The notes beneath the pieces are model-generated. The model was not told the origin of the DNA, made no database searches, and saw only the letters and a program-made list of their open reading frames with translations. 64,000 nucleotides of DNA from Jatrophihabitans_A lederbergiae. Its GTDB lineage: Bacteria; Actinomycetota; Actinomycetes; Mycobacteriales; Jatrophihabitantaceae. This document shows, in pieces, positions 44,826 through 52,812 of this stretch. The stretch covers positions 1 to 64,000 of the forward strand of contig NZ_JAVREH010000002.1 of assembly GCF_031845305.1 (NCBI RefSeq), in the 5' to 3' direction. Each line of letters starts with the position of its first letter. Positions within the stretch are counted from its first letter, which is position 1. Both the position numbers and the translations under genes were made by a program.

Positions 44826-44873
44826 CGTCTCAGCCGCCGCATCGGGACCGGCGGCCAGTGGTTGGATAGACGG

Positions 44874-45539
44874 GTGAGCAAGCCATCGCTGGAGGATGCC
44901 CGGCTGTACCTGTGTACTGACGCGCGCCAGAAGCAGGGTGATCTGGTGGACTTCCTCGACGCCGTGCTCGGCAACGGGGTGGACATCGTGCAGTTGCGGC
45001 AGAAGCATCTGGAAGCCGCCGAGGAGCTGGAGCTGCTCGAGATTTTCGCCGCCGCGTGCCTCCGCCACGACACCCTGCTGGCTGTGAACGACCGGGCCGA
45101 CGTCGCGGTGGCTGCGGGTGCCGACGTCCTGCATGTCGGCCAGCGGGACCTGCCGCCGTCGACGGCCCGCCGGATCGTGGGCCCGGACGTGATTCTCGGC
45201 CTGAGCAGTCACAGCACCGCCGAGGCCACCGCCGCCGCCAGCGCGGCCGAGGTGGATTACTTCTGCCTCGGGCCGGTGTGGGCGACGCCCACCAAGCCCG
45301 GACGCCCGCACACCGGGCTCGGACCGGTCGCTGAGCTTGCCGCGGCCGCACCGGCACGACCGTGGTTCGCGATCGGCGGGATCGACGAGACGAATCTGGA
45401 CGAGGTGCTCGACGCCGGTGCCGAGCGCGCTGTGGTGGTGCGGGTGCTGACCGAGGCCTCTGATCCCGGCGCCGTGGCCGGGCGGCTGGCGGCCCGGCTC
45501 AGCGCGCGAGCAGCGGGTAGCGACCGGAGCGCTGGGTAG
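44874..45539 (+). CDS. thiE: ThiE, thiamine-phosphate synthase
   Basis: Joins HMP-PP and thiazole phosphate to give thiamine phosphate. The 221-aa TIM-barrel protein has the pyrophosphate site GVDIVQLRQKHLEAAEELEL, LAVNDRADVAVAAGADVLHV, GQRDLPPSTARRIVG, YFCLGPVWATPTKPGRPHTG, and FAIGGIDETNLDEVL. GTG 44874 is the start that fits the family. It is divergent from EamA with only 48 bp between, too little for a TPP riboswitch on this side. Confidence 0.94.
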   Translation: MSKPSLEDARLYLCTDARQKQGDLVDFLDAVLGNGVDIVQLRQKHLEAAEELELLEIFAAACLRHDTLLAVNDRADVAVAAGADVLHVGQRDLPPSTARRIVGPDVILGLSSHSTAEATAAASAAEVDYFCLGPVWATPTKPGRPHTGLGPVAELAAAAPARPWFAIGGIDETNLDEVLDAGAERAVVVRVLTEASDPGAVAGRLAARLSARAAGSDRSAG

Positions 45540-45579
45540 CGTCGTCGCGGACCGCGGAACTGGTGAGGGAGTGTGGCCC

Positions 45580-46593
45580 ATGGATGCCGCCGCCCGGCGC
45601 TGGTTCGACTCCCGCACCTTCGACTCCCGGAATTTTGAGGCCGGCGCCTTCGATGTGGCCGCCCTCGTCCGGGCGAAGCGATGCCGCGAGCAGTCGGTGA
45701 GCGTGGTGATCCCGGCCCGCAACGAGGCGGCGACGGTGGGCGCGGTCGTGCGCCAGATTCACCAGGCGCTGGTCGGCCCCGGCCTGGTGGACGAGCTGCT
45801 CGTCGTGGATTCGGACTCCGTCGACGGCACCGCGCGGGAGGCCGAAGCCGCGGGGGCCACGGTGTTCGCGGCAGCCGGCATCCCCACCGGAACGGAGCCG
45901 AGCCCCGGCAAGGGAGAGGCGCTGTGGAAGTCGCTGTTCGTATCCCGCGGCGACCTGATCGTCTTCATCGACGCCGACCTGACCGAGTGGGGCCCGCACT
46001 TCGTCACCGGCCTGCTCGGCCCGCTGCTGCGCGACGACGCGACGCTGCTGGTGAAGGGCTTCTACGACCGGCTCGCCGACGACCTGCCCGGCGGTGCGCA
46101 GCAGGGTCAGCCCGCCACCGCACCGCAGGGCGGCCGGGTCACCGAGCTGGTGGCGCGGCCGCTGCTCAACCTGTACTGGCCGCAGCTCTCAGCGGTCGTC
46201 CAGCCGCTGGCGGGCGAGTGGGCGATCCGCCGAGGCCTGATGGAGTCGCTGCCGGTTCCGGTCGGCTACGGCGTGGAGTTCGCAACCCTGACCGACACCT
46301 GGAGCCGCCACGGCCTGGACGCGATCGCGCAGGTCGACCTCGGGCGCCGGGGCCACCGGCACCAGAACGTGCACGATCTCGGCGTCATGGCGGCAGAGAT
46401 CCTTGCGACGGCGCTGCGCCGGCTCCCGGGTGAGCCGCCCAGGATCGCCGGGGCCGGCCAGACGTTGCAACAATACGATCGGCAGGCACCGGAGGGTTGG
46501 CTCAGCCGGCGGGTGCCGACGCTGGAGCGGCCCGCCGCCCGCGAGAGCCCGCACTACCGCCCTTTCCCCGACCGTTCCCGGATGGACCCGTAA
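45580..46593 (+). CDS. gpgS: Glucosyl-3-phosphoglycerate synthase
   Basis: GT81 glycosyltransferase, the first step of glucosylglycerate and methylglucose-lipopolysaccharide synthesis in actinobacteria. The 337-aa protein has VSVVIPARNEAATVGAVV, the nucleotide-sugar site VVDSDSVDGTAREAEAAGA, GKGEALWKSLFVSRGDLIVF, the metal motif DADLTEWG, VKGFYDR, and GYGVEFATLTDTW. ATG 45580 is chosen for the GAGGGAG at correct spacing; GTG 45571 would sit too close to it. The stop TAA overlaps the next ATG by one base. The pairing with folP2 matches the Rv1207-Rv1208 neighbourhood of M. tuberculosis. Confidence 0.94.
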   Translation: MDAAARRWFDSRTFDSRNFEAGAFDVAALVRAKRCREQSVSVVIPARNEAATVGAVVRQIHQALVGPGLVDELLVVDSDSVDGTAREAEAAGATVFAAAGIPTGTEPSPGKGEALWKSLFVSRGDLIVFIDADLTEWGPHFVTGLLGPLLRDDATLLVKGFYDRLADDLPGGAQQGQPATAPQGGRVTELVARPLLNLYWPQLSAVVQPLAGEWAIRRGLMESLPVPVGYGVEFATLTDTWSRHGLDAIAQVDLGRRGHRHQNVHDLGVMAAEILATALRRLPGEPPRIAGAGQTLQQYDRQAPEGWLSRRVPTLERPAARESPHYRPFPDRSRMDP

Positions 46594-47453
46594 TGCTCGA
46601 GCTGGCCGGCCAGACCTTCGCCGCCGACGCCCTGCTGATCATGGCGATCGTGAACCGGACGCCGGACTCCTTCTATGACCGGGGCGCCACGTACTCCTTC
46701 GGCAAGGCGCTGGATCGCGTCGCCGAGGTGGTGGACGCGGGTGCCGAGATCGTCGACATCGGCGGGGTGAAGGCCGCGCCCGGCGACGAGGTGGACGCTG
46801 CCGAAGAGATCCGCCGGACAGTCGACTTCGTCGCCAAGGTCCGCAGCGACTTCCCGGATCTGGTCATCTCGGTCGACACCTGGCGCCATGAGGTGGGCCG
46901 GGCGGTCTGCGAGGTAGGCGCGGACGTGCTCAATGACGCGTGGGGCGGCCACGATCCGGTCCTTGCCGAGGTCGCCGCGGAGTTCGATGCCGGGCTGGTC
47001 TGCACCCACGCGGGCGGGGTTGAGCCACGCACCCGGCCGCACCGCATCTGCTACGACGACGTGGTCGCCGATGTGCTCGGGCGCACCGTCGGGCTCGCCG
47101 AGCGAGCGGTCAGCCTCGGCGTCCGACGTGATCGCGTGATGATCGACCCGGGGCACGATTTCGGCAAGAACACCTGGCACTCGCTCGAGGTCACCCGCCG
47201 GATCGGCGAGCTGACGGCGACCGGCTGGCCGGTGCTGGTGTCCCTGTCGAACAAGGACTTCGTCGGAGAGGCGCTGGACCTGCCGCTCGGTGAACGCCTG
47301 CTCGGCACGCTGTCGGCGACGGCGGTCTGCGCGTGGCAGGGCGCCACCGTCTTCCGCGCCCACAACGTGCCCGAAACGCGCCAGGTACTCGACATGGTGG
47401 CGGCCATCCGGGGCAGCGCACCGCCGAGGCGGGCCGTCCGGGGCCTGGCGTGA
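46593..47453 (+). CDS. folP2: FolP2-like dihydropteroate synthase homologue
   Basis: A 286-aa TIM-barrel protein of the DHPS family. It keeps LIMAIVNRTPDSFYDRG and the C-terminal TVFRAHNVPETRQVLDMV. At the sulfonamide/pABA loop it has DIGGVKAAPGDEV instead of the DIGGESTRPG of true DHPS. The same change marks FolP2 of mycobacteria, which lacks ordinary DHPS activity, so a folate role should not be assumed. It is translationally coupled to gpgS in front and, by GTGA, to the LigB-like gene behind, which suggests a shared pathway. Confidence 0.88.
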   Translation: MLELAGQTFAADALLIMAIVNRTPDSFYDRGATYSFGKALDRVAEVVDAGAEIVDIGGVKAAPGDEVDAAEEIRRTVDFVAKVRSDFPDLVISVDTWRHEVGRAVCEVGADVLNDAWGGHDPVLAEVAAEFDAGLVCTHAGGVEPRTRPHRICYDDVVADVLGRTVGLAERAVSLGVRRDRVMIDPGHDFGKNTWHSLEVTRRIGELTATGWPVLVSLSNKDFVGEALDLPLGERLLGTLSATAVCAWQGATVFRAHNVPETRQVLDMVAAIRGSAPPRRAVRGLA

Positions 47454-48097
47454 TCGCCGCCGTCGCGAACTGCCCGCATCCGCCGCTGCTGCTGGACGGC
47501 GTCACCGGCAGGCCGGTCGCTGAGGTTGAGCAGTTGCGCGCAGCCTGCCTGACCGCCATCGAGGCGATGGTGAGCGCCGCGCCGACCGAGATCCTGATCA
47601 TTGGCGGCGCGACCCCCACCGAGCTGGACAAGCCGGTGAGCGTGCTGGTCGGACGGCTGCTGCTGGCCCGGGCAGAGTGCCCGCTGCCGGTGGATCAGCT
47701 CGTCGTGCCGGCGGAAACGCCGACGGAGCGCTGCCTATGGATCGGACGCGAGGCGGCGTCCCGGAAGGCACGTACCGGCCTGCTGGTGATGGGCGACGGC
47801 TCGGCCCGGCGCTCGGTCAGGGCCCCGGGGTATCTGGACGGCCGCGCCGCGCCCTTCGACGCCGCGGTGGAGCGGGCGTTCGCCGGCGCCGATCCGGCGG
47901 GGCTGGCTGCGCTGGACGCCGACCTCGCGGCCGAGTTGCTGGTCGCCGGCCGCGCAGCCTGGCAGGTGCTCGCCGGAGCCATGATCGCGAGAGCCGCCGG
48001 CGCCTTCGCGGCGACGGTGCACTACGCCGCTGATCCGTTCGGCGTCTGGTATCCCGTCGTCAGCTGGGTTCCGTCCATCGGAAGCGTGTCCGACTAG
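47450..48097 (+). CDS. Class III extradiol dioxygenase (LigB)-like protein
   Basis: A 215-aa protein that begins IAAVANCPHPPLLLDGVTG, the start typical of actinobacterial LigB-superfamily proteins. It continues with PTEILIIGGATPTELDKPVS, GLLVMGDGSARRSVRAPGYL, and ends in VHYAADPFGVWYPVVSW. The histidine of CPHPP could be a metal ligand. The family has no assigned reaction in this context. GTG 47450 overlaps the folP2 stop, making a three-gene set gpgS-folP2-ligB-like. Confidence 0.7.
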   Translation: MIAAVANCPHPPLLLDGVTGRPVAEVEQLRAACLTAIEAMVSAAPTEILIIGGATPTELDKPVSVLVGRLLLARAECPLPVDQLVVPAETPTERCLWIGREAASRKARTGLLVMGDGSARRSVRAPGYLDGRAAPFDAAVERAFAGADPAGLAALDADLAAELLVAGRAAWQVLAGAMIARAAGAFAATVHYAADPFGVWYPVVSWVPSIGSVSD

Positions 48098-48278
48098 GCA
48101 ATCCGTATAGCGCAATCTGTACAGCAAACCGCGCCCTTGAACGATCAGGATGCGCAACGATGCCAGGTTCGCCTGCGCATGTTGCTACCCACGAGCTGTC
48201 GATGCATCCTGACGCGAACAGGTCCGGGCTCCGGGCCGGCGAGCCGAAGAGCACCGAGGGCACAGCGGAGGAACGCAG

Positions 48279-49487
48279 ATGACGATGACCGACCCGGGCC
48301 TGACCCCGGACGAGAAGGCCGCCAACCTGAACCTCGAGCAGCTCAAGCAGCTCGTCGGACTGGTGCCGTACAACCAGAGCACCGACCCGTTTCCGGTCAC
48401 CGGCTGGGACGCGATCGTCTTCGTGGTCGGCAACGCCACCCAGACCGCGCACTACTACGAGTCCGCGTACGGGATGGAGCTCGAGGCCTACTCCGGCCCC
48501 GAGACCGGCAACCGCGACCACAAGTCCTACGTGCTGCGCAGCGGCTCCTGCCGGTTCGTGATCAGCGGCGGGGTGTCACCCGACAGCCTGCTGCTGGACC
48601 ACCACCGCCAGCACGGCGACGGCGTCGTCGACATCGCGCTGGAGGTGCCCGACGTCGACCGGTGCATCGCGCACGCCCGCAGCCAGGGCGCTCGGGTCCT
48701 CGAAAAGCCGCACGACATCTCGGACGAGTTCGGCACCGTCCGGATCGCGGCCATCGCCGCCTACGGCGACACCCGGCACACCCTCATCGACCGCTCCGGC
48801 TACACCGGCGTCTACCTGCCCGGCTATGTCGAGCGCAGCGCCGGCTACGTCAAGCGGGACGGGGCTCCGAAGCGGATGTTCCAGGCGCTGGACCACGTCG
48901 TGGGCAACGTGGAGCTGGGCAAGATGGACGAGTGGGTCACGTACTACAACAAGGTCATGGGCTTTCTCAACATGGCCGAGTTCGTGGGCGACGACATCGC
49001 CACCGACTACTCCGCGCTGATGTCGAAGGTCGTCGCGAACGGCAACCACCGGGTCAAGTTCCCGCTCAACGAGCCGGCGATCGCCAAGAAGCGCAGCCAG
49101 ATCGATGAGTTCCTGGAGTTCTACCGCGGCCCCGGCGTGCAGCACCTCGCGCTCGCCACCAACGACATCCTCCGGACGGTCGACGCGATGCGGGCCGAGG
49201 GTGTGGAGTTCCTGGCCACGCCGGATTCCTACTATTCCGACCCCGCGCTGCGGGCCCGCATCGGCGAGGTCCGGGCACCGATCGAGGAACTGCAGTCCCG
49301 CGGCATCCTGGTGGACCGGGACGAGGACGGCTACCTCTTGCAGATCTTCACCAGGCCGACGGGGGACCGTCCGACGGTGTTCTTCGAGCTCATCGAGCGG
49401 CACGGCTCGCTCGGCTTCGGCAAGGGCAACTTCAAGGCGCTGTTCGAGGCGATCGAGCGCGAGCAGGACAGCCGCGGCAACCTCTGA
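48279..49487 (+). CDS. hppD: 4-Hydroxyphenylpyruvate dioxygenase
   Basis: Fe(II) enzyme that converts 4-hydroxyphenylpyruvate to homogentisate in tyrosine degradation; 402 aa in two vicinal-oxygen-chelate halves. The iron ligands are the His of ALDHVVGNVELGKMDEW, the His of GVQHLALATNDI and the Glu of TVFFELIERHGSLGFGKGN. The C-terminal gate helix GNFKALFEAIEREQDSRGNL is intact. The 180-bp leader contains nested inverted repeats (TCAGGATGC at 48145-48153 with GCATCCTGA at 48204-48212, and GCAAC with GTTGC inside). The Lrp/AsnC gene that follows is its likely regulator. Confidence 0.95.
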   Translation: MTMTDPGLTPDEKAANLNLEQLKQLVGLVPYNQSTDPFPVTGWDAIVFVVGNATQTAHYYESAYGMELEAYSGPETGNRDHKSYVLRSGSCRFVISGGVSPDSLLLDHHRQHGDGVVDIALEVPDVDRCIAHARSQGARVLEKPHDISDEFGTVRIAAIAAYGDTRHTLIDRSGYTGVYLPGYVERSAGYVKRDGAPKRMFQALDHVVGNVELGKMDEWVTYYNKVMGFLNMAEFVGDDIATDYSALMSKVVANGNHRVKFPLNEPAIAKKRSQIDEFLEFYRGPGVQHLALATNDILRTVDAMRAEGVEFLATPDSYYSDPALRARIGEVRAPIEELQSRGILVDRDEDGYLLQIFTRPTGDRPTVFFELIERHGSLGFGKGNFKALFEAIEREQDSRGNL

Positions 49488-49564
49488 GCCGGTCCGGCCG
49501 CTTCGCTGACACAATCGCCTGTGAAGCGGTTGTCGGCGGTGGTTCGGGGGAGGGAGGCCAGGCG

Positions 49565-50065
49565 ATGGTCAGGCGAGAGCTGGACGCGTTGGACGTCTCG
49601 ATCCTGTCCGCGCTGCGCTCGGCACCCCGGGCCGGCTACCTGGAGCTCTCGCGCCTGCTCCAGGTGTCCCGGGCGACCATCCAGGCCCGGCTCGAACGGC
49701 TGGAACGCGACGGCGTGGTGTCCGGCTACGGCCCCGACGTCGACCTGACGGCCGCTGGCTACCCGGTGCTCGCCTTTGCCACGCTCGAGATCGCTCAAGG
49801 CCGGCTGGACGAGGTGACCGCGGCCATGGCGGCGATTCCCGCCGTGGTCGAGGCGTATGCCACCACCGGTCCGGGTGATGTGCACTGCCGGCTCGCCGCG
49901 GCCTCGCACGAGGACCTGCAGCAGGTGCTCATCCAGGTGTCCCAGATTCCGGGGGTGGCCAGGTCGACGTCGGTGGTCGCGCTGACCAGGCTGGTCGAGC
50001 ACCGTGCGGTCGAGCTGCTCGCCGCCGCCGAGGTGCGCCCCGCGAGCCGGACGACGCCGCGCTGA
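49565..50065 (+). CDS. Lrp/AsnC-family transcriptional regulator
   Basis: A 166-aa regulator. The N-terminal helix-turn-helix (about residues 7-55) reads LDALDVSILSALRSAPRAGY, then VSRATIQARLERLERDGVVS. It is followed by the RAM ligand-binding domain, YPVLAFATLEIAQGRLDEVT, and a second half, VEAYATTGPGDVHCRLAAAS. Such proteins respond to amino acids; its place 77 bp after hppD suggests control of tyrosine breakdown. The ATG is preceded by GGGAGG within the leader. Confidence 0.92.
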   Translation: MVRRELDALDVSILSALRSAPRAGYLELSRLLQVSRATIQARLERLERDGVVSGYGPDVDLTAAGYPVLAFATLEIAQGRLDEVTAAMAAIPAVVEAYATTGPGDVHCRLAAASHEDLQQVLIQVSQIPGVARSTSVVALTRLVEHRAVELLAAAEVRPASRTTPR

Positions 50066-50078
50066 GACCACGGATCGG

Positions 50079-50106
50079 CCGACAACACAGAACCGACAAC
50101 ACAGAA
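50079..50106. repeat. Tandem 14-bp duplication
   Basis: CCGACAACACAGAA occurs twice back to back (50079-50092 and 50093-50106), a few bases after the Lrp/AsnC stop. It runs into the terminator hairpin. It is the third short tandem repeat in this window that lies at a convergent gene junction. Confidence 0.85.
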
Positions 50107-50141
50107 CCGCCCGGATGCGGCAATGCCGATCCGGGCGGTTC
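50104..50141. terminator. Bidirectional terminator hairpin
   Basis: GAACCGCCCGGAT (50104-50116) pairs perfectly with 50129-50141, and the loop holds an inner CGGCA-A-TGCCG stem. It lies between the convergent Lrp/AsnC and SGNH genes and could stop transcription from both sides. There is no T-tract. Confidence 0.8.
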
Positions 50142-50161
50142 CATGCGCGCTGTCAGTCAGC

Positions 50162-50965
50162 TCAGCCGGCGGCCGAGGTGAACACCGGCAGGTAGCCACC
50201 GGATTGGCCGGCGGCAGTGGGGTGGTACGACTCCCCGATGTCGAGGTAGTTCAGCGAGTGCAGCCACGAGGTGCCGTCGCAGATCTCGTGCCCGACGAAG
50301 GCCGGGCGCGCCTCGGCGAAGGTGAAGCCGTGGGCGGCGACGGCGGTCTTGATGATGCCGTCCGCCATGTTGATGCCCTCGTCGATCTTGGCCCGCGAGG
50401 TGGAGCTGAGGCCGATGCAACCCCAGACCGACGTGTCATAGAAGACGGGGTAGTCCAGGACGACGACCTTGGCGTTCGGGGCATGTGACCGGATCGAGTT
50501 GTACAGGTTGTTCAGGTTGCCCGGCAGGATCGACTGGGACTTGGCCTCGGCGTTGTTGACCGCCGCCACGCACTGGGTGGTTCCGTACAGCACACAGGTC
50601 TGCATGATGTTCGAGAAGCCTACGTCGTTGCCGCCGGCGGTGACGCTGACCAGGTTGGTCGCCGAGCTCAGCGCCGAGACCTGGGTGCTGATCACCGAGG
50701 ACGTGGTGGCGCCCGAACACGCGACAGAGACATAGGAGGTGGGCAGGTGCGCCTTGGCCCAGAGCGCGGAGTAGGCGTTGGGGCTGCGGTCACAGCTGCC
50801 GCTCTCGCTGGTGTAACTGCCCGCTCCGACGCCGGAGGAGTACGAGTCGCCCAGGGCGACATAGTTGCGAGTGGCCGCGGACGCGGGACCCGCCGTGAGC
50901 AGAGCAGTGACGGCGACCGTCGCGACCGCACTTGCGGCAGCGACCAATGGGCGCAGATGGCGCAT
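50162..50965 (-). CDS. Secreted SGNH-family esterase/lipase
   Basis: A 267-aa exported hydrolase. The signal peptide covers about residues 1-31 (ALLTAGPASAA). The SGNH blocks are in order: YVALGDSYSSGVGAG with the nucleophile Ser, ACSGATTS with the Gly, SVTAGGNDVGFSN with the Asn, and ESYHPTAAGQSGG with the catalytic His. It resembles Streptomyces extracellular lipases of this type. Paired cysteines (SGSCDRS, QTCVLYGTTQC, WGCIG, HEICDG) would form disulfides. Single gene with its own promoter region to the right. Confidence 0.92.
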   Translation of the reverse strand: MRHLRPLVAAASAVATVAVTALLTAGPASAATRNYVALGDSYSSGVGAGSYTSESGSCDRSPNAYSALWAKAHLPTSYVSVACSGATTSSVISTQVSALSSATNLVSVTAGGNDVGFSNIMQTCVLYGTTQCVAAVNNAEAKSQSILPGNLNNLYNSIRSHAPNAKVVVLDYPVFYDTSVWGCIGLSSTSRAKIDEGINMADGIIKTAVAAHGFTFAEARPAFVGHEICDGTSWLHSLNYLDIGESYHPTAAGQSGGYLPVFTSAAG

Positions 50966-51316
50966 GAAAACCTCCGGGGGTGGGATGAAGCGATGGACAC
51001 ATAGGTATCAGTAACGCCCGGTTTTGTATAGTGTTAAGCCCATCTTTGTAGCTGCCAGATGTGGCCAGGTAATAACTGGCGTGACCTGGGTGCCCTCGCC
51101 GGACGGGGGGAGGCAGGGTCCGGAGGTCGCTGCAACCGCGTCGAGTGAGCGCTCCGCGCCGTCGCACCGGGCGCATAGGACGGCTGAGAAAGGCCTACAC
51201 TTCTCATGGCGAGTTAGTGAAAGTTTTCACTAACTCACAGAATCGTGGACAATAGAGCCGTCGCACGGGTACGAGCATTGCGACCCGCGCTAGGCACCGC
51301 AGCAAGGAGGGCCGGC
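50966..51316. promoter_or_regulatory. Divergent intergenic region with a 26-bp palindrome
   Basis: The 351 bp between the secreted esterase and the geranylgeranyl reductase contain no convincing gene. The part near the esterase is AT-rich (TTTTGTATAGTGTTAAG around 51023). The part near the reductase carries the palindrome at 51211-51236. The open frame from 51245 to the reductase start has no ribosome site and is best regarded as leader. Confidence 0.6.
51211..51236. promoter_or_regulatory. Perfect 26-bp palindrome, likely operator
   Basis: Two 12-bp arms (GAGTTAGTGAAA and its exact complement) are separated by GT. It lies about 80 bp upstream of the reductase ATG. Its size and symmetry fit a dimeric repressor such as a TetR- or MarR-type protein. 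No regulator gene of that kind is adjacent, so the binder is unknown. Confidence 0.75.
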
Positions 51317-52672
51317 ATGACTGCGATCAGCGACGCGTCATCGGCTCCCACGATTGCTGCCGGTGCGCTGGGGGAGTTGCCTTCCGACCGCACGTACGAC
51401 GCGGACGTCATTGTCGTCGGCGCCGGCCCGTCCGGCTCGGCCGCCGCCTACTGGCTGGCTACCGCGGGCGTCGACGTGCTGCTGCTGGAGAAGACGACAT
51501 TCCCCCGCGAGAAGGTGTGCGGCGACGGGCTGACCCCGCGCGGTACCCGAGCGCTGGTTGACATGGGCATCGACGTCAGTGAAGAGGCTGGGTGGCTGCA
51601 CAACAAGGGGCTGCGGGTCATCGGCGGCGGCCTGCGTCTGGAACTCAACTGGCCCGAACTGGCGTCCTTCCCCGATTACGGTCTCGTCCGACCGCGCGCG
51701 GATCTCGACCACCTGCTGGTGCAGCAGGCGGTGCAGGCAGGTGCCCGGCTGCACGAGCAGACCTCGGTCACCGCGCCGATCCTCGATGCCCAGGGCCGCG
51801 TCGTCGGTGTGACCGCGAAGGCCGGCGCTGGTGCGGGCGAGAAGACGGAGCACAGCTACCGCGCTCCCGTCGTCCTCGCCTGCGACGGAGTGTCCGGCCG
51901 CTTCGCGCTGGCGCTCGGGATGCAGCGAAACGACAAGCGACCGATGGGTGTGGCCGTCCGGCGGTACTACAGCAGCCCGCGCACCAACGACGACTACCTC
52001 GAGTCCTGGCTGGAGCTGTGGGACGGCCCACCGGGTGCCGACGACGCCAGGCTGCTGCCCGGCTACGGCTGGATCTTCGGCATGGGCGACGGTTCGGTCA
52101 ACGCGGGCCTCGGGGTGCTGAACTCCTCCGCGGGCTTCCAGAAGACCAACTACCGGACGCTGCTCACCACCTGGCTGGACAACACCCCCGAGGAGTGGGG
52201 CCTGCGCGAAGAGAACGCGCTGTGCCCGACCCAGGGCGCCGGCCTGCCGATGGGCTTCAACCGAACCCCGCACTACCGGAACGGCGTGCTGCTCGTCGGG
52301 GACTCGGGCGGCTCGGTCAATCCGTTCAACGGCGAAGGCATTCCGTACGCGATGGAGTCCGGCAAGTTCGCCGCCGAGGCGGTCGTGCAGGCGCTGGCCC
52401 GGCCCGAGGGCGCCGGCCGCGAGCGCGCGCTGGCCGGCTATCCGGCCGCGATGGCCGCGGAGTGGGGCGCGTACTACCGGCTCGGCGGGGTGTTCGTAAA
52501 ACTGATCGGCAATCCCGCGGTGATGCGGGCCTGCACCAGGCACGGCCTGCCGCACCCGAGGTTGATGAAGTTCGTTCTCAAGCTGCTCGCGAACCTGACC
52601 GACCCGCACGACGGTGACGCGAGCGACCGCATCATCACCGCCCTGACCAAAGTGACGCCGGCCTTGCGATAG
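51317..52672 (+). CDS. menJ: Geranylgeranyl reductase family protein, MenJ-like
   Basis: FAD-dependent reductase of isoprenoid chains, 451 aa. The FAD fold is VIVVGAGPSGSAAAYWLATA, followed by FPREKVCGDGLTPRGTRALV, the conserved LVRPRADLDHLLVQQAVQAG, and VLLVGDSGGSVNPFNGEGIP. ATG 51317 is set by AAGGAGG upstream. It directly precedes nuoA in the same direction. A menaquinone beta-isoprenyl reductase (MenJ) would supply the partly saturated quinone that complex I reduces; this role is inferred from family and place. Confidence 0.87.
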   Translation: MTAISDASSAPTIAAGALGELPSDRTYDADVIVVGAGPSGSAAAYWLATAGVDVLLLEKTTFPREKVCGDGLTPRGTRALVDMGIDVSEEAGWLHNKGLRVIGGGLRLELNWPELASFPDYGLVRPRADLDHLLVQQAVQAGARLHEQTSVTAPILDAQGRVVGVTAKAGAGAGEKTEHSYRAPVVLACDGVSGRFALALGMQRNDKRPMGVAVRRYYSSPRTNDDYLESWLELWDGPPGADDARLLPGYGWIFGMGDGSVNAGLGVLNSSAGFQKTNYRTLLTTWLDNTPEEWGLREENALCPTQGAGLPMGFNRTPHYRNGVLLVGDSGGSVNPFNGEGIPYAMESGKFAAEAVVQALARPEGAGRERALAGYPAAMAAEWGAYYRLGGVFVKLIGNPAVMRACTRHGLPHPRLMKFVLKLLANLTDPHDGDASDRIITALTKVTPALR

Positions 52673-52686
52673 CACCGACACTAGGG

Positions 52687-52704
52687 GGTTAGGCAAGCCT
52701 AACC
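52687..52704. promoter_or_regulatory. Perfect dyad upstream of nuoA, iron-box-like half-sites
   Basis: GGTTAGGC and GCCTAACC flank an AA centre. The TTAGG/CCTAA halves resemble DtxR/IdeR iron boxes, but the spacing differs from the 19-bp consensus. It lies 109 bp upstream of the nuoA ATG. Confidence 0.6.
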
Positions 52705-52720
52705 AGCACTGGATCACGGC

Positions 52721-52733
52721 AGGCTACTAGCCT
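52721..52733. promoter_or_regulatory. Second dyad upstream of nuoA
   Basis: AGGCTA-C-TAGCCT is a perfect 13-bp palindrome 17 bp after the first dyad. Two dyads in tandem suggest a regulated promoter for the complex I operon. Confidence 0.5.
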
Positions 52734-52812
52734 GAGAGAGCCGCTGCGGCGGGTGAGTCGCCGCCGTGATGAGGACGAAGTTCAAACGAGGAAGAGGGGA
52801 AGCAGGTTCACC

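Noticed and set aside
43926..45722. A 598-codon minus-strand frame ending in the EamA gene
   Set aside because: Only the last 299 codons match a transporter. The upstream part overlaps thiE on the other strand and lacks membrane segments.
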